64,000 nt of DNA, taken from contig NZ_CAUYTL010000011.1 in assembly GCF_963575615.1 (NCBI RefSeq), positions 15,358 through 79,357 of the forward strand, read 5' to 3'. Position 1 is the stretch's first letter. Each line of letters starts with the position of its first letter. Both the position numbers and the translations under genes were made by a program. The notes beneath the pieces were generated by a model, which saw only the letters and a list, made by a program, of their open reading frames with translations, ran no database searches and had not been told where the DNA came from. This stretch comes from Listeria_A hofi. Its GTDB lineage: Bacteria; Bacillota; Bacilli; Lactobacillales; Listeriaceae. This document shows, in pieces, positions 17,445 through 27,400 of this stretch.

Positions 17445-18863
17445 TTATTTACTCAACTCCTGTTCTATAGGAAAATAATTTCGCGCATTATTGTACGAAA
17501 TATCTTGTACCATTTGTCCGATAAAAGCGTAATCTTTCGGAACTTCACCAGCTTCAATCCAACCCCCAACTAGTTGGCAGAGAATCCGCCTGAAATATTC
17601 ATGTCTCGTGTAGGATAGAAAGCTCCGTGAATCCGTCAACATCCCGATGAATGTGCTGATTAATCCAGCTTCCGATAATGATGTCATCTGCTGTATCATG
17701 CCTGTTTTTTTATCGTTGTACCACCAGCCAGAACCGAATTGTATTTTCCCTTTATGTCCGCTTGCTTGGAAATTACCAATCGTGCTGGCAATTAAATCGT
17801 TGTGCACTGGATTTAGCGTGTAAATAATTGTTTTAGGCAAGCAATTCTTCATTTCTAAATAATTCAGGAGCTGATTCAACGGTTTGGCAAGTGAAAAGTC
17901 ATTAATCGAGTCAAAACCGCTATCCGGACCTAATTCATTAAATCGCTTCGTATTATTATTGCGAATCGCACCAATATGCCATTGCATCACCCAACCTAGC
18001 CTGCTATATTGCTCCGCTAAATATTGCAATAAGAACGTCTTATACTGCTTTTCTTCCAGCGAATTCAATGCGACTCCATTACAAGCTTTTGCAAAAAGAT
18101 GACTCGCCTCTTCCAGCGTAACCATTTCGCAAAATAGGAATTCAAAACCATGATCTGCAACACGACAGCCCACTTCATGAAAATAATTGATACGGTGCTC
18201 TAACGCTTGTAAAAAATCTTGAAATTGTGTTACACTGCCATTTGCTACTGCACCAAGCTCTTCCAAAAACACTCGAAATGTTGGTTTGTTAATTTCCAAA
18301 GCCCGATCTGGACGGAATGTCGGCAGAACTTTTGCTTCAATAGCTTGGTTAGTAGCAATTTGCTTGTGGTAGTTTAGCGAATCGACCGGATCATCTGTTG
18401 TGCAAATCACTTTCACTTGACTGCGGCGAATAATGCTTTGCGGACGAAGATCTTCGGATTGTAACTGTTCTTGGCAATGATTCCATAAAAATTCCCAATC
18501 CGTAGCCTGAACAACTCCATCAAAATGAAAATAGCGCTTTAGCTCCATGTGCGACCAGTGATATAACGGATTCCCCATCGTATACGGCAATGTTTCAATC
18601 CACGCCTGAAATTTCTCCTTGTCACTCGCATCACCTGTAATCAGCCGTTCGTCCACACCAAAACTACGCATCGCTCGCCATTTGTAATGGTCACCTGCCA
18701 ACCAAATTTGGGTCATGTTCTCAAACGGTTTATTTTCTGCGATTTCTTTTGGGCTCAGGTGGCAGTGATAATCATAAATTGGCATATTTTTTGCATAATC
18801 ATGATATAAAATTTTGGCGCTATCTGAATGTAATAAAAAATTCTCATCCATAAAATGCATCAT
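17445..18863 (-). CDS. uxaC: Glucuronate isomerase
   Basis: A 472-residue amidohydrolase-superfamily isomerase that converts D-glucuronate to D-fructuronate (and galacturonate to tagaturonate). The metal-binding IYDYHCHLSPKEIAENK sequence, WRAMRSFGVDE, and CTTDDPVDSL are signature segments. The histidine in QWHIGAIRNNN is also conserved. The start overlaps the stop of the GH31 gene (atga). It is the entry enzyme of this operon. With only uxuA and uxuB and no tagaturonate branch genes (uxaA/uxaB) visible, glucuronate is the better assignment. Confidence 0.95.
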   Translation of the reverse strand: MMHFMDENFLLHSDSAKILYHDYAKNMPIYDYHCHLSPKEIAENKPFENMTQIWLAGDHYKWRAMRSFGVDERLITGDASDKEKFQAWIETLPYTMGNPLYHWSHMELKRYFHFDGVVQATDWEFLWNHCQEQLQSEDLRPQSIIRRSQVKVICTTDDPVDSLNYHKQIATNQAIEAKVLPTFRPDRALEINKPTFRVFLEELGAVANGSVTQFQDFLQALEHRINYFHEVGCRVADHGFEFLFCEMVTLEEASHLFAKACNGVALNSLEEKQYKTFLLQYLAEQYSRLGWVMQWHIGAIRNNNTKRFNELGPDSGFDSINDFSLAKPLNQLLNYLEMKNCLPKTIIYTLNPVHNDLIASTIGNFQASGHKGKIQFGSGWWYNDKKTGMIQQMTSLSEAGLISTFIGMLTDSRSFLSYTRHEYFRRILCQLVGGWIEAGEVPKDYAFIGQMVQDISYNNARNYFPIEQELSK

Positions 18864-21292
18864 GCGCCTGCCTCACATTCCGGTACAGGGAAGAAAAAAC
18901 GGTTATCTCGCAACTTTAGTTCTTGCCCATTAACGAGCAGTTTTCTTGTTTCATTCGCCGGTATATAAAAATGTATTTGCTCGTATGGTAATTCATATGC
19001 ACCAATTTTCGTCACATGTACATCGATTTGCGTCGCAGTAGTCGTCATCTGAATCTGAATTTTTGCGAAGTTAGCATCATTTGTAACAGAAACGCCATCA
19101 TCTTCAAATAATGTATACTCGCTCTGTCCCTCGAGTGCGTGTGGAAATAATTGCATCCCTCTGGATTCTTTTCTCGTTGTAAATGTTACTTGGTCATCAT
19201 TAATCGGGATTATACTGCCCGCTTTTACGAGCAAAGGTGGTTTATCAAAAGGTGCTGGTAATGTGATGGTTTGACCGCCTTCATACCAACTTTCTGCATG
19301 ATAGTCATACCAACCGTGGACAAATGCGGGTAAATAAACTTGTCTTGTTGTTGCACTTTTTTCTACAACAGAGGCAACTAACATCGCATCACCCAACATA
19401 AAATCATCGCTCGGTTCAAATGTTCTTTCATCCTCGCTAAATTCATAGAATACGGGGCGGATAATTGGGCGATAATACGCATGCGCTTCATACAAAATAT
19501 TGTATAGATACGGCGTTAACTTATAGCGAAACTTAATGAGATTTTTAATATCTTCTGCCACCTCAGGATACATCCACGGTACATTGACTGTTTGATCGGA
19601 ATTCCATGAATGGATAGTAAATCGTGGATGGAATATCCCATTTTGCACCCAGCGAACGAATAATTCTGGTTCTGGTGCTGGCCCTGCAAAACCGCCAACA
19701 TCATGACCAGTATTATAGATACCAGATAAACTGAGGCCTAACCCCATTTTGATATTGTATTTAAGCGCTTTCCATTCCGTATAATTATCGCCTGACCAAG
19801 TCTGTACATAGCGTTGCATACCTGGACAACCTGAGCGCGAAATAAGATATGGCCGTAAATGAGGCGCATACTCTTTTTGTGCTTCATAAGATGCCTTCAT
19901 CATTAACAGCGGCTGGATTGCTCGAAGCTTTTCAAAATCAATTGCTGTTCCAAATCCGTCACACGTTGCATCTCTCGTCCAAATCTCAAACTCATTATTA
20001 TCATTCCATGTCGAATCAATATGCCGTTCTAAAAGCTGTTCTGTTACTTGTTCTTTCCACCACTGAATCGTTTTTTCATTTGTAAAATCTAAATATGCAC
20101 CCGTCTCATCCCAAAATTGTGCCCGCTCTTCTTCTGTACCTGCTGGATTTTGAATAAACATATTCGCGTTTGCTAATTCTTGATATTTGGGGTGATCCGT
20201 TAGTAAGCAAGGCTTAATGTTCGCGCAAAGTCGAATGCCCTTATCATGGAATTTTTGGAAAAGTTGCTCTGGCTCTGGAAATTTCTCTTTATTCCAATGA
20301 AAGACATAGCGCTTATCTTCAATCGATGTGTACCCAGATGAGAGCTGAAACGAATCACAAATGATATCATGCTCTTCGCATAACGCAAGAAACTTATGTA
20401 ACTGTACTTGCGCATCTGGTGCATCCGTATATGACATTGTTGAGCCGGAATAGCCGAGACTCCACTTCGGCGCAAAAATCGTTTGGCCTGTTAACCAAGA
20501 AGTTCTCTCAACGACACGTTTCATCTCTGGCCCAAGGACAATATAGTAATCTAAATCACCGTCAACTGCCTGATAATAGCGATACAAGCCATGATAATTA
20601 TCCATTTCATTTCCCATATCAAATACTGCTTGCGACATATTATCATAGAAAATTCCAAAAGAAATTTTCGTCTCTGGCTGGTACGTCAAATAATAAGGAA
20701 TATGCTTATATAACGGGTCCGTTGTTTCCGCATCGTAGCCCATTGGATCTAAGCTATGCATCCGGTAGCGCCGTCCGTGCCGATTCATTTCCCCACTTTT
20801 TTCACCTAAACCGTAATATTGCTCCTGCCGATCTCTCTCTAAATAATGATACACACCTTCACCTAATGAACCATCAAAATTATAAGCTTGGGTCGCTCGG
20901 TCCTTGGCAAACTGAACGAAATCACCACTTTGTTCATCACGTGCATACCATGTTATTTGAAATCCATCTAGGCGGATTGCTACTCTCATTTTCGCAGTCT
21001 CAATATAAAATTGGTCCGCATCTTGTTCCGTTTTATAAGCGGGTAACGAAAATAAACTTGTATCTTGGCGCTCTCGTCCAGTAAATGGGATATCTTCTAA
21101 GCCTGGTGCGACGAGCCATGTTTTATCTATTTTTGGTTGGTCACCATTTGTGATAAACACGCGTACAATATCCGTCTCTAAAACGTAGATACGTGCATAT
21201 ATATTTTCTTCGTGTAGCTTAAATACCAGACAATTATTTTTTTCTTCTGTTAACCGAAATAAATAACTAGTTTTTATAGACAAATTATTCAC
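18860..21292 (-). CDS. Glycoside hydrolase family 31 (alpha-glucosidase/alpha-xylosidase-like)
   Basis: An 810-residue GH31 protein, with an N-terminal beta-sandwich (about 1-250), a TIM barrel (about 260-600) and C-terminal beta domains. The nucleophile aspartate is in TWNDNNEFE (Asp431) and the acid/base aspartate in TWSGDNYTEW (about Asp502). YYGLGEKSGEMNRHG and NTGHDVGGFAGPAPEPELFVRW are typical. No signal peptide, so it works in the cytoplasm on imported oligosaccharides. It overlaps uxaC and follows eda within the glucuronate operon, which suggests it releases a sugar from a uronic-acid-containing disaccharide. The start may be the GTG at 21292 or the TTG three codons later, which has better spacing to aaagg. 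Confidence 0.88.
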   Translation of the reverse strand: MNNLSIKTSYLFRLTEEKNNCLVFKLHEENIYARIYVLETDIVRVFITNGDQPKIDKTWLVAPGLEDIPFTGRERQDTSLFSLPAYKTEQDADQFYIETAKMRVAIRLDGFQITWYARDEQSGDFVQFAKDRATQAYNFDGSLGEGVYHYLERDRQEQYYGLGEKSGEMNRHGRRYRMHSLDPMGYDAETTDPLYKHIPYYLTYQPETKISFGIFYDNMSQAVFDMGNEMDNYHGLYRYYQAVDGDLDYYIVLGPEMKRVVERTSWLTGQTIFAPKWSLGYSGSTMSYTDAPDAQVQLHKFLALCEEHDIICDSFQLSSGYTSIEDKRYVFHWNKEKFPEPEQLFQKFHDKGIRLCANIKPCLLTDHPKYQELANANMFIQNPAGTEEERAQFWDETGAYLDFTNEKTIQWWKEQVTEQLLERHIDSTWNDNNEFEIWTRDATCDGFGTAIDFEKLRAIQPLLMMKASYEAQKEYAPHLRPYLISRSGCPGMQRYVQTWSGDNYTEWKALKYNIKMGLGLSLSGIYNTGHDVGGFAGPAPEPELFVRWVQNGIFHPRFTIHSWNSDQTVNVPWMYPEVAEDIKNLIKFRYKLTPYLYNILYEAHAYYRPIIRPVFYEFSEDERTFEPSDDFMLGDAMLVASVVEKSATTRQVYLPAFVHGWYDYHAESWYEGGQTITLPAPFDKPPLLVKAGSIIPINDDQVTFTTRKESRGMQLFPHALEGQSEYTLFEDDGVSVTNDANFAKIQIQMTTTATQIDVHVTKIGAYELPYEQIHFYIPANETRKLLVNGQELKLRDNRFFFPVPECEAGA

Positions 21293-21305
21293 GCCTTTCT
21301 TTCAC

Positions 21306-21941
21306 TTATTTATGCACTGTGCTAGCCAAAATTTCTTGGAGTTGCTGGCCGTATGCTTTAAGACCCGCGGTACCATCTTTTCGATAAATACGTACTAAGT
21401 CACTGCCAATACCGACGCAATCTGCTCCGGCCTCAAACCAATCCAATATATTTTTTTCATTCACACCGCCAGTTGGCATTAACTGCACCGTAGGAATAAC
21501 TGATTTAACCGCTTTCAAAAATGGCGCTCCAACGATATTAGCAGGGAATATTTTTACTAAACTATTGGGATATTTTTGCGTAGCTGCTACTTCTTTCATC
21601 GACATCGCTCCTGAAAAAACAGGAACGCCCAGCATCTCTCCAGCTTCGGCAACCGCTTCAATTAAATACGGTGAAACAAGAAAATCCGCCTGATAATTGA
21701 AGCATTCTATCGCTTCTTCTTTCGTAGCCACTGTCCCAGCACCCACAAGTATATCCGCTTGATATTTATTTTTTAGCAACTTGATAAGTACTGGCGCTTC
21801 TGGTACCGTCATTGTAATCTCAATCATTGTAATCCCAACTTCAATCATCGCTACACTAATTTGCTTTGCTTCTTCAAAACTATCTGTTCTAATAACCGCA
21901 ACGATTTTTTCACGTACTAAACGAGCTTGCACTTCTGACAT
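21306..21941 (-). CDS. eda: 2-dehydro-3-deoxy-phosphogluconate aldolase
   Basis: A 211-residue class I aldolase cleaving KDPG into pyruvate and glyceraldehyde 3-phosphate. Conserved parts: AVIRTDSFEEAKQI, MIEITMTVPEA with the catalytic glutamate, GAGTVATKEEA, Schiff-base lysine in SLVKIFPANIVG, and PTGGVNEKN. Start ATG with a taggagg ribosome binding site. It sits 26 bases after kdgK and 13 before the GH31 gene. It completes the lower branch of the glucuronate pathway. Confidence 0.94.
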   Translation of the reverse strand: MSEVQARLVREKIVAVIRTDSFEEAKQISVAMIEVGITMIEITMTVPEAPVLIKLLKNKYQADILVGAGTVATKEEAIECFNYQADFLVSPYLIEAVAEAGEMLGVPVFSGAMSMKEVAATQKYPNSLVKIFPANIVGAPFLKAVKSVIPTVQLMPTGGVNEKNILDWFEAGADCVGIGSDLVRIYRKDGTAGLKAYGQQLQEILASTVHK

Positions 21942-21967
21942 ACTGATTCCTCCTATTTCGTTTGCGT

Positions 21968-22927
21968 CTAGCGATCTACCAGTTCTAATTCCCCTAAAAC
22001 AGCCTGCACTTCTTCATAATACGGTAATCCCTCGTTATCACCCTTCACACTAACAACCATCGATCCTACCGCATTAGCAAAATGTAACGCCTGTTCAAAA
22101 GAGCGACCTTTTAATAGTGCTGAAATAAATCCGGCATCAAATCCATCCCCCGCACCGACCGTATCGACTACGGCTCTTGGCTTGAATGGTGCTACATCAA
22201 AAATCGTTTGCTGATCCGAGCCAGCCGCACCTTCCGCACCTCTCTTAATGACAACTTGTTTCACACCATACTGATGAAACTTTGCTATATAATCATACAC
22301 AGGCATTTTACCTAGTAACATCTCCGCCTCTTCTTCACCCGCTAACAAAATATCAACCTCGGGCAAAATCGATTCAGTAAATGATTTTGCTTCCTCCAGC
22401 GTCCACATTTTCAGTCGAATGTTTGGATCGAATGAAATAAGTAAACCATTATTTTTTGCTAGTTGAATCGCATGTTGAACGAGCTCCTGATTGCGACGAT
22501 GAATTGATGGAAACACGCCAGTTACATGAAACACTTTTGCTCCTTTAAAATAAGCGCTTTCAAAATCAACCTCTGACAAAGCTTCGGTTGGAGAATTTTC
22601 CCTATAGTAGAACGATTTACTCGCGCCATCCGTTAACACTTCGCGAAAATAAACAGATGTTGAATAACCATCAACAAACGCAACATGGGTCAAATCCACA
22701 CCTTCTCCTCTAGCAAATGAAAAGATGTAACGCCCAAAATCATCATTTCCGAGCTTGCTAATCCAGCCTGGTTTCAGACCCAACCTAGCGCACCCAATAG
22801 CAAAATTTAGCTCCGCCCCACCAGCTTTTCTTTCAAATTGAGGGCAAAAACGTAAAGCTCCTTCTTTCATCGGATACATCGAAATTAACGCATCCCCTAG
22901 TGTGATAACATCTAAAATAGCAAACAC
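21968..22927 (-). CDS. kdgK: 2-dehydro-3-deoxygluconokinase (PfkB family)
   Basis: A 319-residue ribokinase-type sugar kinase that phosphorylates KDG to KDPG. Visible: VITLGDALISMYP, the KAGGAELNFAIGCARLGL substrate region, and the PfkB C-terminal signature VDTVGAGDGFDAGFISALL with the catalytic aspartate. First gene of the glucuronate operon. The start is awkward: the only standard in-frame candidate is GTG at 22927, which overlaps the gtaggtg ribosome-binding-like sequence. A rare ATT three codons in would have normal spacing and matches the usual N-terminus. A palindromic operator lies 19 bases upstream. Confidence 0.92.
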   Translation of the reverse strand: MFAILDVITLGDALISMYPMKEGALRFCPQFERKAGGAELNFAIGCARLGLKPGWISKLGNDDFGRYIFSFARGEGVDLTHVAFVDGYSTSVYFREVLTDGASKSFYYRENSPTEALSEVDFESAYFKGAKVFHVTGVFPSIHRRNQELVQHAIQLAKNNGLLISFDPNIRLKMWTLEEAKSFTESILPEVDILLAGEEEAEMLLGKMPVYDYIAKFHQYGVKQVVIKRGAEGAAGSDQQTIFDVAPFKPRAVVDTVGAGDGFDAGFISALLKGRSFEQALHFANAVGSMVVSVKGDNEGLPYYEEVQAVLGELELVDR

Positions 22928-22945
22928 CTACTTTTCCACAATTAC

Positions 22946-22980
22946 TAAACCGGTTTATGAAGTGATTTTACCAGATTATA
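22946..22980 (-). promoter_or_regulatory. kdgK operon promoter (-10) and LacI-type palindromic operator
   Basis: The 12-bp perfect palindrome taaaccggttta (22946-22957) has the central CG typical of LacI/GalR-family operators. Upstream of it in the reading direction is a consensus -10 box TATAAT (plus-strand attata, 22975-22980); the -35 region is poor. The operator would lie about 10-20 bases downstream of the start site, a repressing position. The divergent LacI-family gene is the obvious binding protein. Confidence 0.75.
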
Positions 22981-23123
22981 TTTGTTAATGCAACATAAAT
23001 AGCGAATTTTTTCATTTTTTTACAGCCATTGCTTTCCTGAATGGTTAGCAATTCAATGGCGCTTTATTATAAAACAAAGTATACTAATAGATAGTGAGCT
23101 TTAGGAAGAAGGGAGCAGATGCT

Positions 23124-24131
23124 ATGCAAAAAAAGAGTATCACAATTGGTGATGTAGCGAAAAAAGCTGGCGTTTCAAAAAGTACCGTCTCACAATACTT
23201 AAATAAACGCTATGAATACATGAGTCAAAATACGCGTGAAAAAATCGAGCAAATCATTCATGAACTTAATTTTCACCCCAATGAATCTGCCCGCAATTTA
23301 AAAAATAGAAAAACAACAATTGTCGGTATTGTCGTGGCTAATATCCGCCATGCTTTCTCAACTGAAATGATTCGAATTATTGAAAATAAGCTGGAAGAAC
23401 AAAACATCTACGTGATTATTTGCAATGCTGATGACAATCCTAAAAAAGAAGAATATCATATTCGTGCTCTTCTCTCTCGTAAGGTCGATAGCCTAATTAT
23501 TTTTCCGACCGAAACGAATGCGTCGATTTACCAGCAAGTTGTGGAAGAAGAAATACCTGTTGTGTTCATCGATCGGATTGTAGATGGGCTTTTGGTTGAT
23601 ACGATTTTGCTTGACAATCAAACAGCCGCTTCTCTTGCTGTATCGGCACTCGTGGCTAATGGTCATCGCAAAATCGCCATGCTAACTCTACCGACAGCAT
23701 CTGCTATTTCTCCTCGAATTGAGCGAATTGAAGGATATAAAATGGCCTTGGAAACTTATAATATTCCCTTCAATGCAGATTTTATCTACTCAGACGAGTT
23801 GCACGCATTGCAAGCCGGCTTGGCAAAAATGTTTCAATCAGCAGATAAACCAAACGCGCTTATTGCTGGCAATGATCTTGTTTTACGCGAGATTTTACAT
23901 TTTTTAAAAGTTCAGCAACTAACAATCCCGTCCGATGTTGCGGTTATTGGTATCGATGATGTATCCTATGCCGATATTTATCAACCTAGTTTAACAACCA
24001 TTGCGCAGCCTACCGAAAAAATGGGACTGAAAGTGGCTGAAATTATTTTAACCCGCCTACAAAACAAGGTGAAAAAAGAACCTAACGTTTATCGATTCGT
24101 GCCTGAATTAAAGCAAAGAGAGTCTTCGTAA
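23124..24131 (+). CDS. kdgR: LacI family transcriptional regulator (KdgR-like)
   Basis: A 335-residue LacI/GalR repressor. The N-terminal helix-turn-helix is ITIGDVAKKAGVSKSTVSQYLN, followed by the hinge helix NFHPNESARNLKNRKT and a periplasmic-binding-like effector domain (VGIVVANIRHAF to the end). In-frame codons upstream reach 23094, but the ATG at 23124 has gaagggag 8 bases before it. It is divergent from kdgK, with the palindromic operator between them. By analogy with KdgR of Bacillus, the inducer would be 2-keto-3-deoxygluconate or a phosphate of it; this is inference. Confidence 0.88.
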   Translation: MQKKSITIGDVAKKAGVSKSTVSQYLNKRYEYMSQNTREKIEQIIHELNFHPNESARNLKNRKTTIVGIVVANIRHAFSTEMIRIIENKLEEQNIYVIICNADDNPKKEEYHIRALLSRKVDSLIIFPTETNASIYQQVVEEEIPVVFIDRIVDGLLVDTILLDNQTAASLAVSALVANGHRKIAMLTLPTASAISPRIERIEGYKMALETYNIPFNADFIYSDELHALQAGLAKMFQSADKPNALIAGNDLVLREILHFLKVQQLTIPSDVAVIGIDDVSYADIYQPSLTTIAQPTEKMGLKVAEIILTRLQNKVKKEPNVYRFVPELKQRESS

Positions 24132-24241
24132 AGCGTGGTTATATCTATACCCCAATCAGAAAGTGTCGTATATCACTAATTCTAATCAAACTTTCATTGG
24201 AATGACGCTAGAATTTCATTAGCCTGCTTTATTATAGAGAA

Positions 24242-24346
24242 TGTAAAGCAAGGACGGCAATTAGTTTCCCCCTTTTTCTAATTGTGGCGTCCCTTAACAA
24301 TCTCCTTTTTCCGGTCAGCCTCCCCCTAAGGTTGGCCGTTTTTTTT
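24242..24346 (+). ncRNA. Candidate trans-acting sRNA with LhrC-like architecture
   Basis: Three elements are seen directly. First, a stem-loop: ggacg-g-caattag (24252-24264) pairs with ctaattg-tgg-cgtcc (24278-24292) and presents a loop tttcccccttttt. Second, a single-stranded CU-rich linker (24293-24311). Third, a terminator stem 24312-24320 / 24331-24339 (with two G-U pairs) with tccccct in its loop and a run of eight T. An AT-rich tattatag at 24230-24237 could be the -10. No reading frame is apparent. Repeated UCCC-type motifs in loop, linker and terminator loop are the known design of the Listeria LhrC sRNAs. Homology to LhrC was not tested. Confidence 0.5.
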
Positions 24347-24360
24347 CAAATTATACATAC

Positions 24361-24406
24361 AAAAACAGGATTTCTTCGCATCTTACAGAAATCCTGTTTT
24401 GTTTTT
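24361..24406. terminator. Terminator downstream of the CotH-domain surface protein gene
   Basis: A 14-bp perfect stem aaaacaggatttct / agaaatcctgtttt (24362-24400), A-rich on the left and T-rich on the right. It ends the large minus-strand gene and may also back up the sRNA terminator. Confidence 0.82.
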
Positions 24407-27400
24407 TTATTGAACAGTTATTGTTTTATTAATTGTATAAATGCCATCTTCTCGTAATTCGACTTTGATGGTGTCTCCAATTGCTAATTTTGCATTGTTA
24501 TAAGTGTACTCTCCATTGATATCCGTTATTGGTGTTACTTTGGCTACTCCGTTCACGCTAATACGAATTTGTGTCTCTGCGATGGTTTTGATTGTCACTT
24601 TTTTATCAACGATGAAAATTGGATTTACTAGTAGATCGCTTGGTTTGAATGCTGCTCGTTTGACTGTTGTTGTCGCAATAACTGCATACACGCCATTGAC
24701 ACGTAGCTCGACTTGGAGTATATCTCCTTGCTTTACCTGTCCAGCTGTATATTTGAAATCACCTGCTTCATCTGAGATAAATGTCGTTTTTGTTTTACCA
24801 TTTAGGCTGACGCGAATTTGCGCATTAGGCAGGTTCGTTCTCCCGGTCATCACGGTTTCGCCTTCTCGAATATCATAAATCATAATTGTGTCTGCAACTT
24901 CTGCGGCTGTGACGGTTACTTCTTTGTATACGGTGAACAAGCCATCTATTTTTTGTTCTGCCTTGATTACATCACCTGCTTCTAGTTTTGCAATGTTATA
25001 TGTGAAAGCTCCATTGGTGTCTGTTGTTACGGTGCTTCTAGCAATACCATTGATGCTGATGCGGATAGATGTGTTTGCACTACTTGTGCTTCCTGTAATT
25101 TTTTTATCTGCGGTTGTTAGTGGATTGACAACTAAATTATTTGCTTGTTCTGGCGCTTTTCCTACTGCTATTTCTTCCGATTTATCGTACTCGCCATTGA
25201 TATATAAAGTAGCTGTGATTGTATCTCCTGCTGTAACATTTCCAATCGTGTAAGCATAATTTCCATCGGCATCTGATTTTTGGATTATTTTCACATCACC
25301 GTTAAGACTAATACAAACGTCAGTATTTGGTAGGGTTGTTGTACCTGTTACCTCTTTATCCCTGTCTGTCATTGGATTGATTGTCACGTTATTTTCTGGC
25401 TCATTCCCGCCACTTGCTTCAGCTACGGTAAAGGTTTGCGAAACGGTGTACAATCCCCCAACTTTCATCTCAACTTTTACAACGTCGCCAACTTGCAAAG
25501 CAGCTGTATTAAATTGAAAATCACCTGTTGTAGCGTCAGATGTGAGTGTATTTTTTGCTACACCATTAACACTCAAACTAACCTGTGATCCAACTTCTTG
25601 CGTATTTCCGGTGACAATTTTTGCACCGCTTAAAGATGGATCAAGAACTAGGCTTGATGGATCAACAACGCCTGCTGTTACTGTCGTTTCTTTCCATACA
25701 GAATAAGTCCCTGCAGATTTCATTTCAACTTTTACTTGTGTTCCAACCGCCAAATTAGCAATGCTAAATGTATAAATTCCATTCTCATCACTTGTCTTCA
25801 CCGTCTTTGCTACACCATTGATGCTTAGACGAAATGACGTGTTTTCACTTCCTTTTCCGATGACGACACGGCTAAATGTACTCACATTTTCTAGACTTAG
25901 TGGCTCTGTATCCTGCTTTACTGTAGTTTTTGTTGCGGCTGTAACGACATCTTTCGTGTATAGCTTTACTTCGATTTGAGTGCCTTCTTTTAAATACCCA
26001 GATTGAAAGGTGAAATTCCCTTTGTCATCCGTTGTTGCTGTACGCTTTTGCACACCATCAACAAAGAGTCTCACCTCTGTGCCTGTAGTTGCTTCTACTT
26101 TTCCTGTTACCACCTTATTTAATGTCGTAACTGGGTTTACGTTAATAGCCGTTATTGCGATATCTTTATTCGCGAACAATTCTTTTGCTTTATTCAAATC
26201 TTTTTGTAAAGTTGCTCGTGCTTCAACGTCTGCCACAACATCAATTGCTTTTTGTGCGGCGTCAATTACTTTTTGAGTTGTTTCTTTTTTTAGTGTTCCC
26301 GATGCAACATCGTCATTGATGAATAGAGACTGGACTGCTTTTGTTGCAGCGTCTTCTTTTTGTGCTTGTTCTGCGGCTGAACCATTGTCAATCATTGGAC
26401 CCCAGTTGTTTGTTTTGAAAGCACGGACAGTTAGTTTGATTTTAGCATCAAGAACAGTTCCTGGTGTATATTTCGTTGCTTTACTTGATACAACTCCGTC
26501 TGCGCCCATTGGATCAGAACCATCTGTCGTGTAGTATACATCTGTATTAGCATTAGGGTTATCTAATACAACACCTGCACCGCTTGATACAACATTAACA
26601 TTTTGTAGTGTATGCGCCATGCCATATTTTGTCCACATTTCTAGATTATATTTCACACGATCTGGAACCTGTGCTTGGATTTTAACTTGAGCGGATAGCC
26701 AATCTTGGTATATTGTTTTTCGCGCACCCATGTAAGCAGCATCTAGTTTGTATGCTGCATCAATTTGTTTTTGGTTATCTAGAATCAATTGTCTCACATT
26801 TGCAACAGATAATGGTGCGCCTGCTGAACCTGCGAAATCACCGTTTGCTGGGCCAATTTGCTTGAGAACTTGGTCTTTAACAAGCGTTTTGAATTCAAGA
26901 TTTCCGGCTGTTGCGACTGTACTACTATCTCCTGAAAAATTACCGAACATCACTCCGGCACCGCGTCTTGAGTTGCCGTCTGCCCATTTGTAACGGTATG
27001 TTCCACCGCCGCCCGCGAAAGCAGAGGAACTCGTTCCTGTTCCACCGTTATTATAGAACGCGCCATCTGTATCATTAATATTGAACTTCATCTTTGTGCC
27101 ACCATTTCCAGTTAAAACGCTATTGGAAACGACTGCATCGACTTCTTGTTCCGTATCTGTAAACATGAAGAGAATTTGCATCTTAATCATATCCTCTACA
27201 TCCACATAATTCTTAAATTCTTGGAAATTTTTCGCGGCGGATACTGCTTTTACTTTTGTCAAAATAGCTGTATCCCCATCGCCAGCTTCCACGTGACCAG
27301 GAACAAAGTAGCCATCTTGGAAGCGAATCTTCGTGTAATCATCTCCGTCACCGCCAAAATATTCTTCAAACATATTTTGACTGAAATTCTCCCGCATTGT

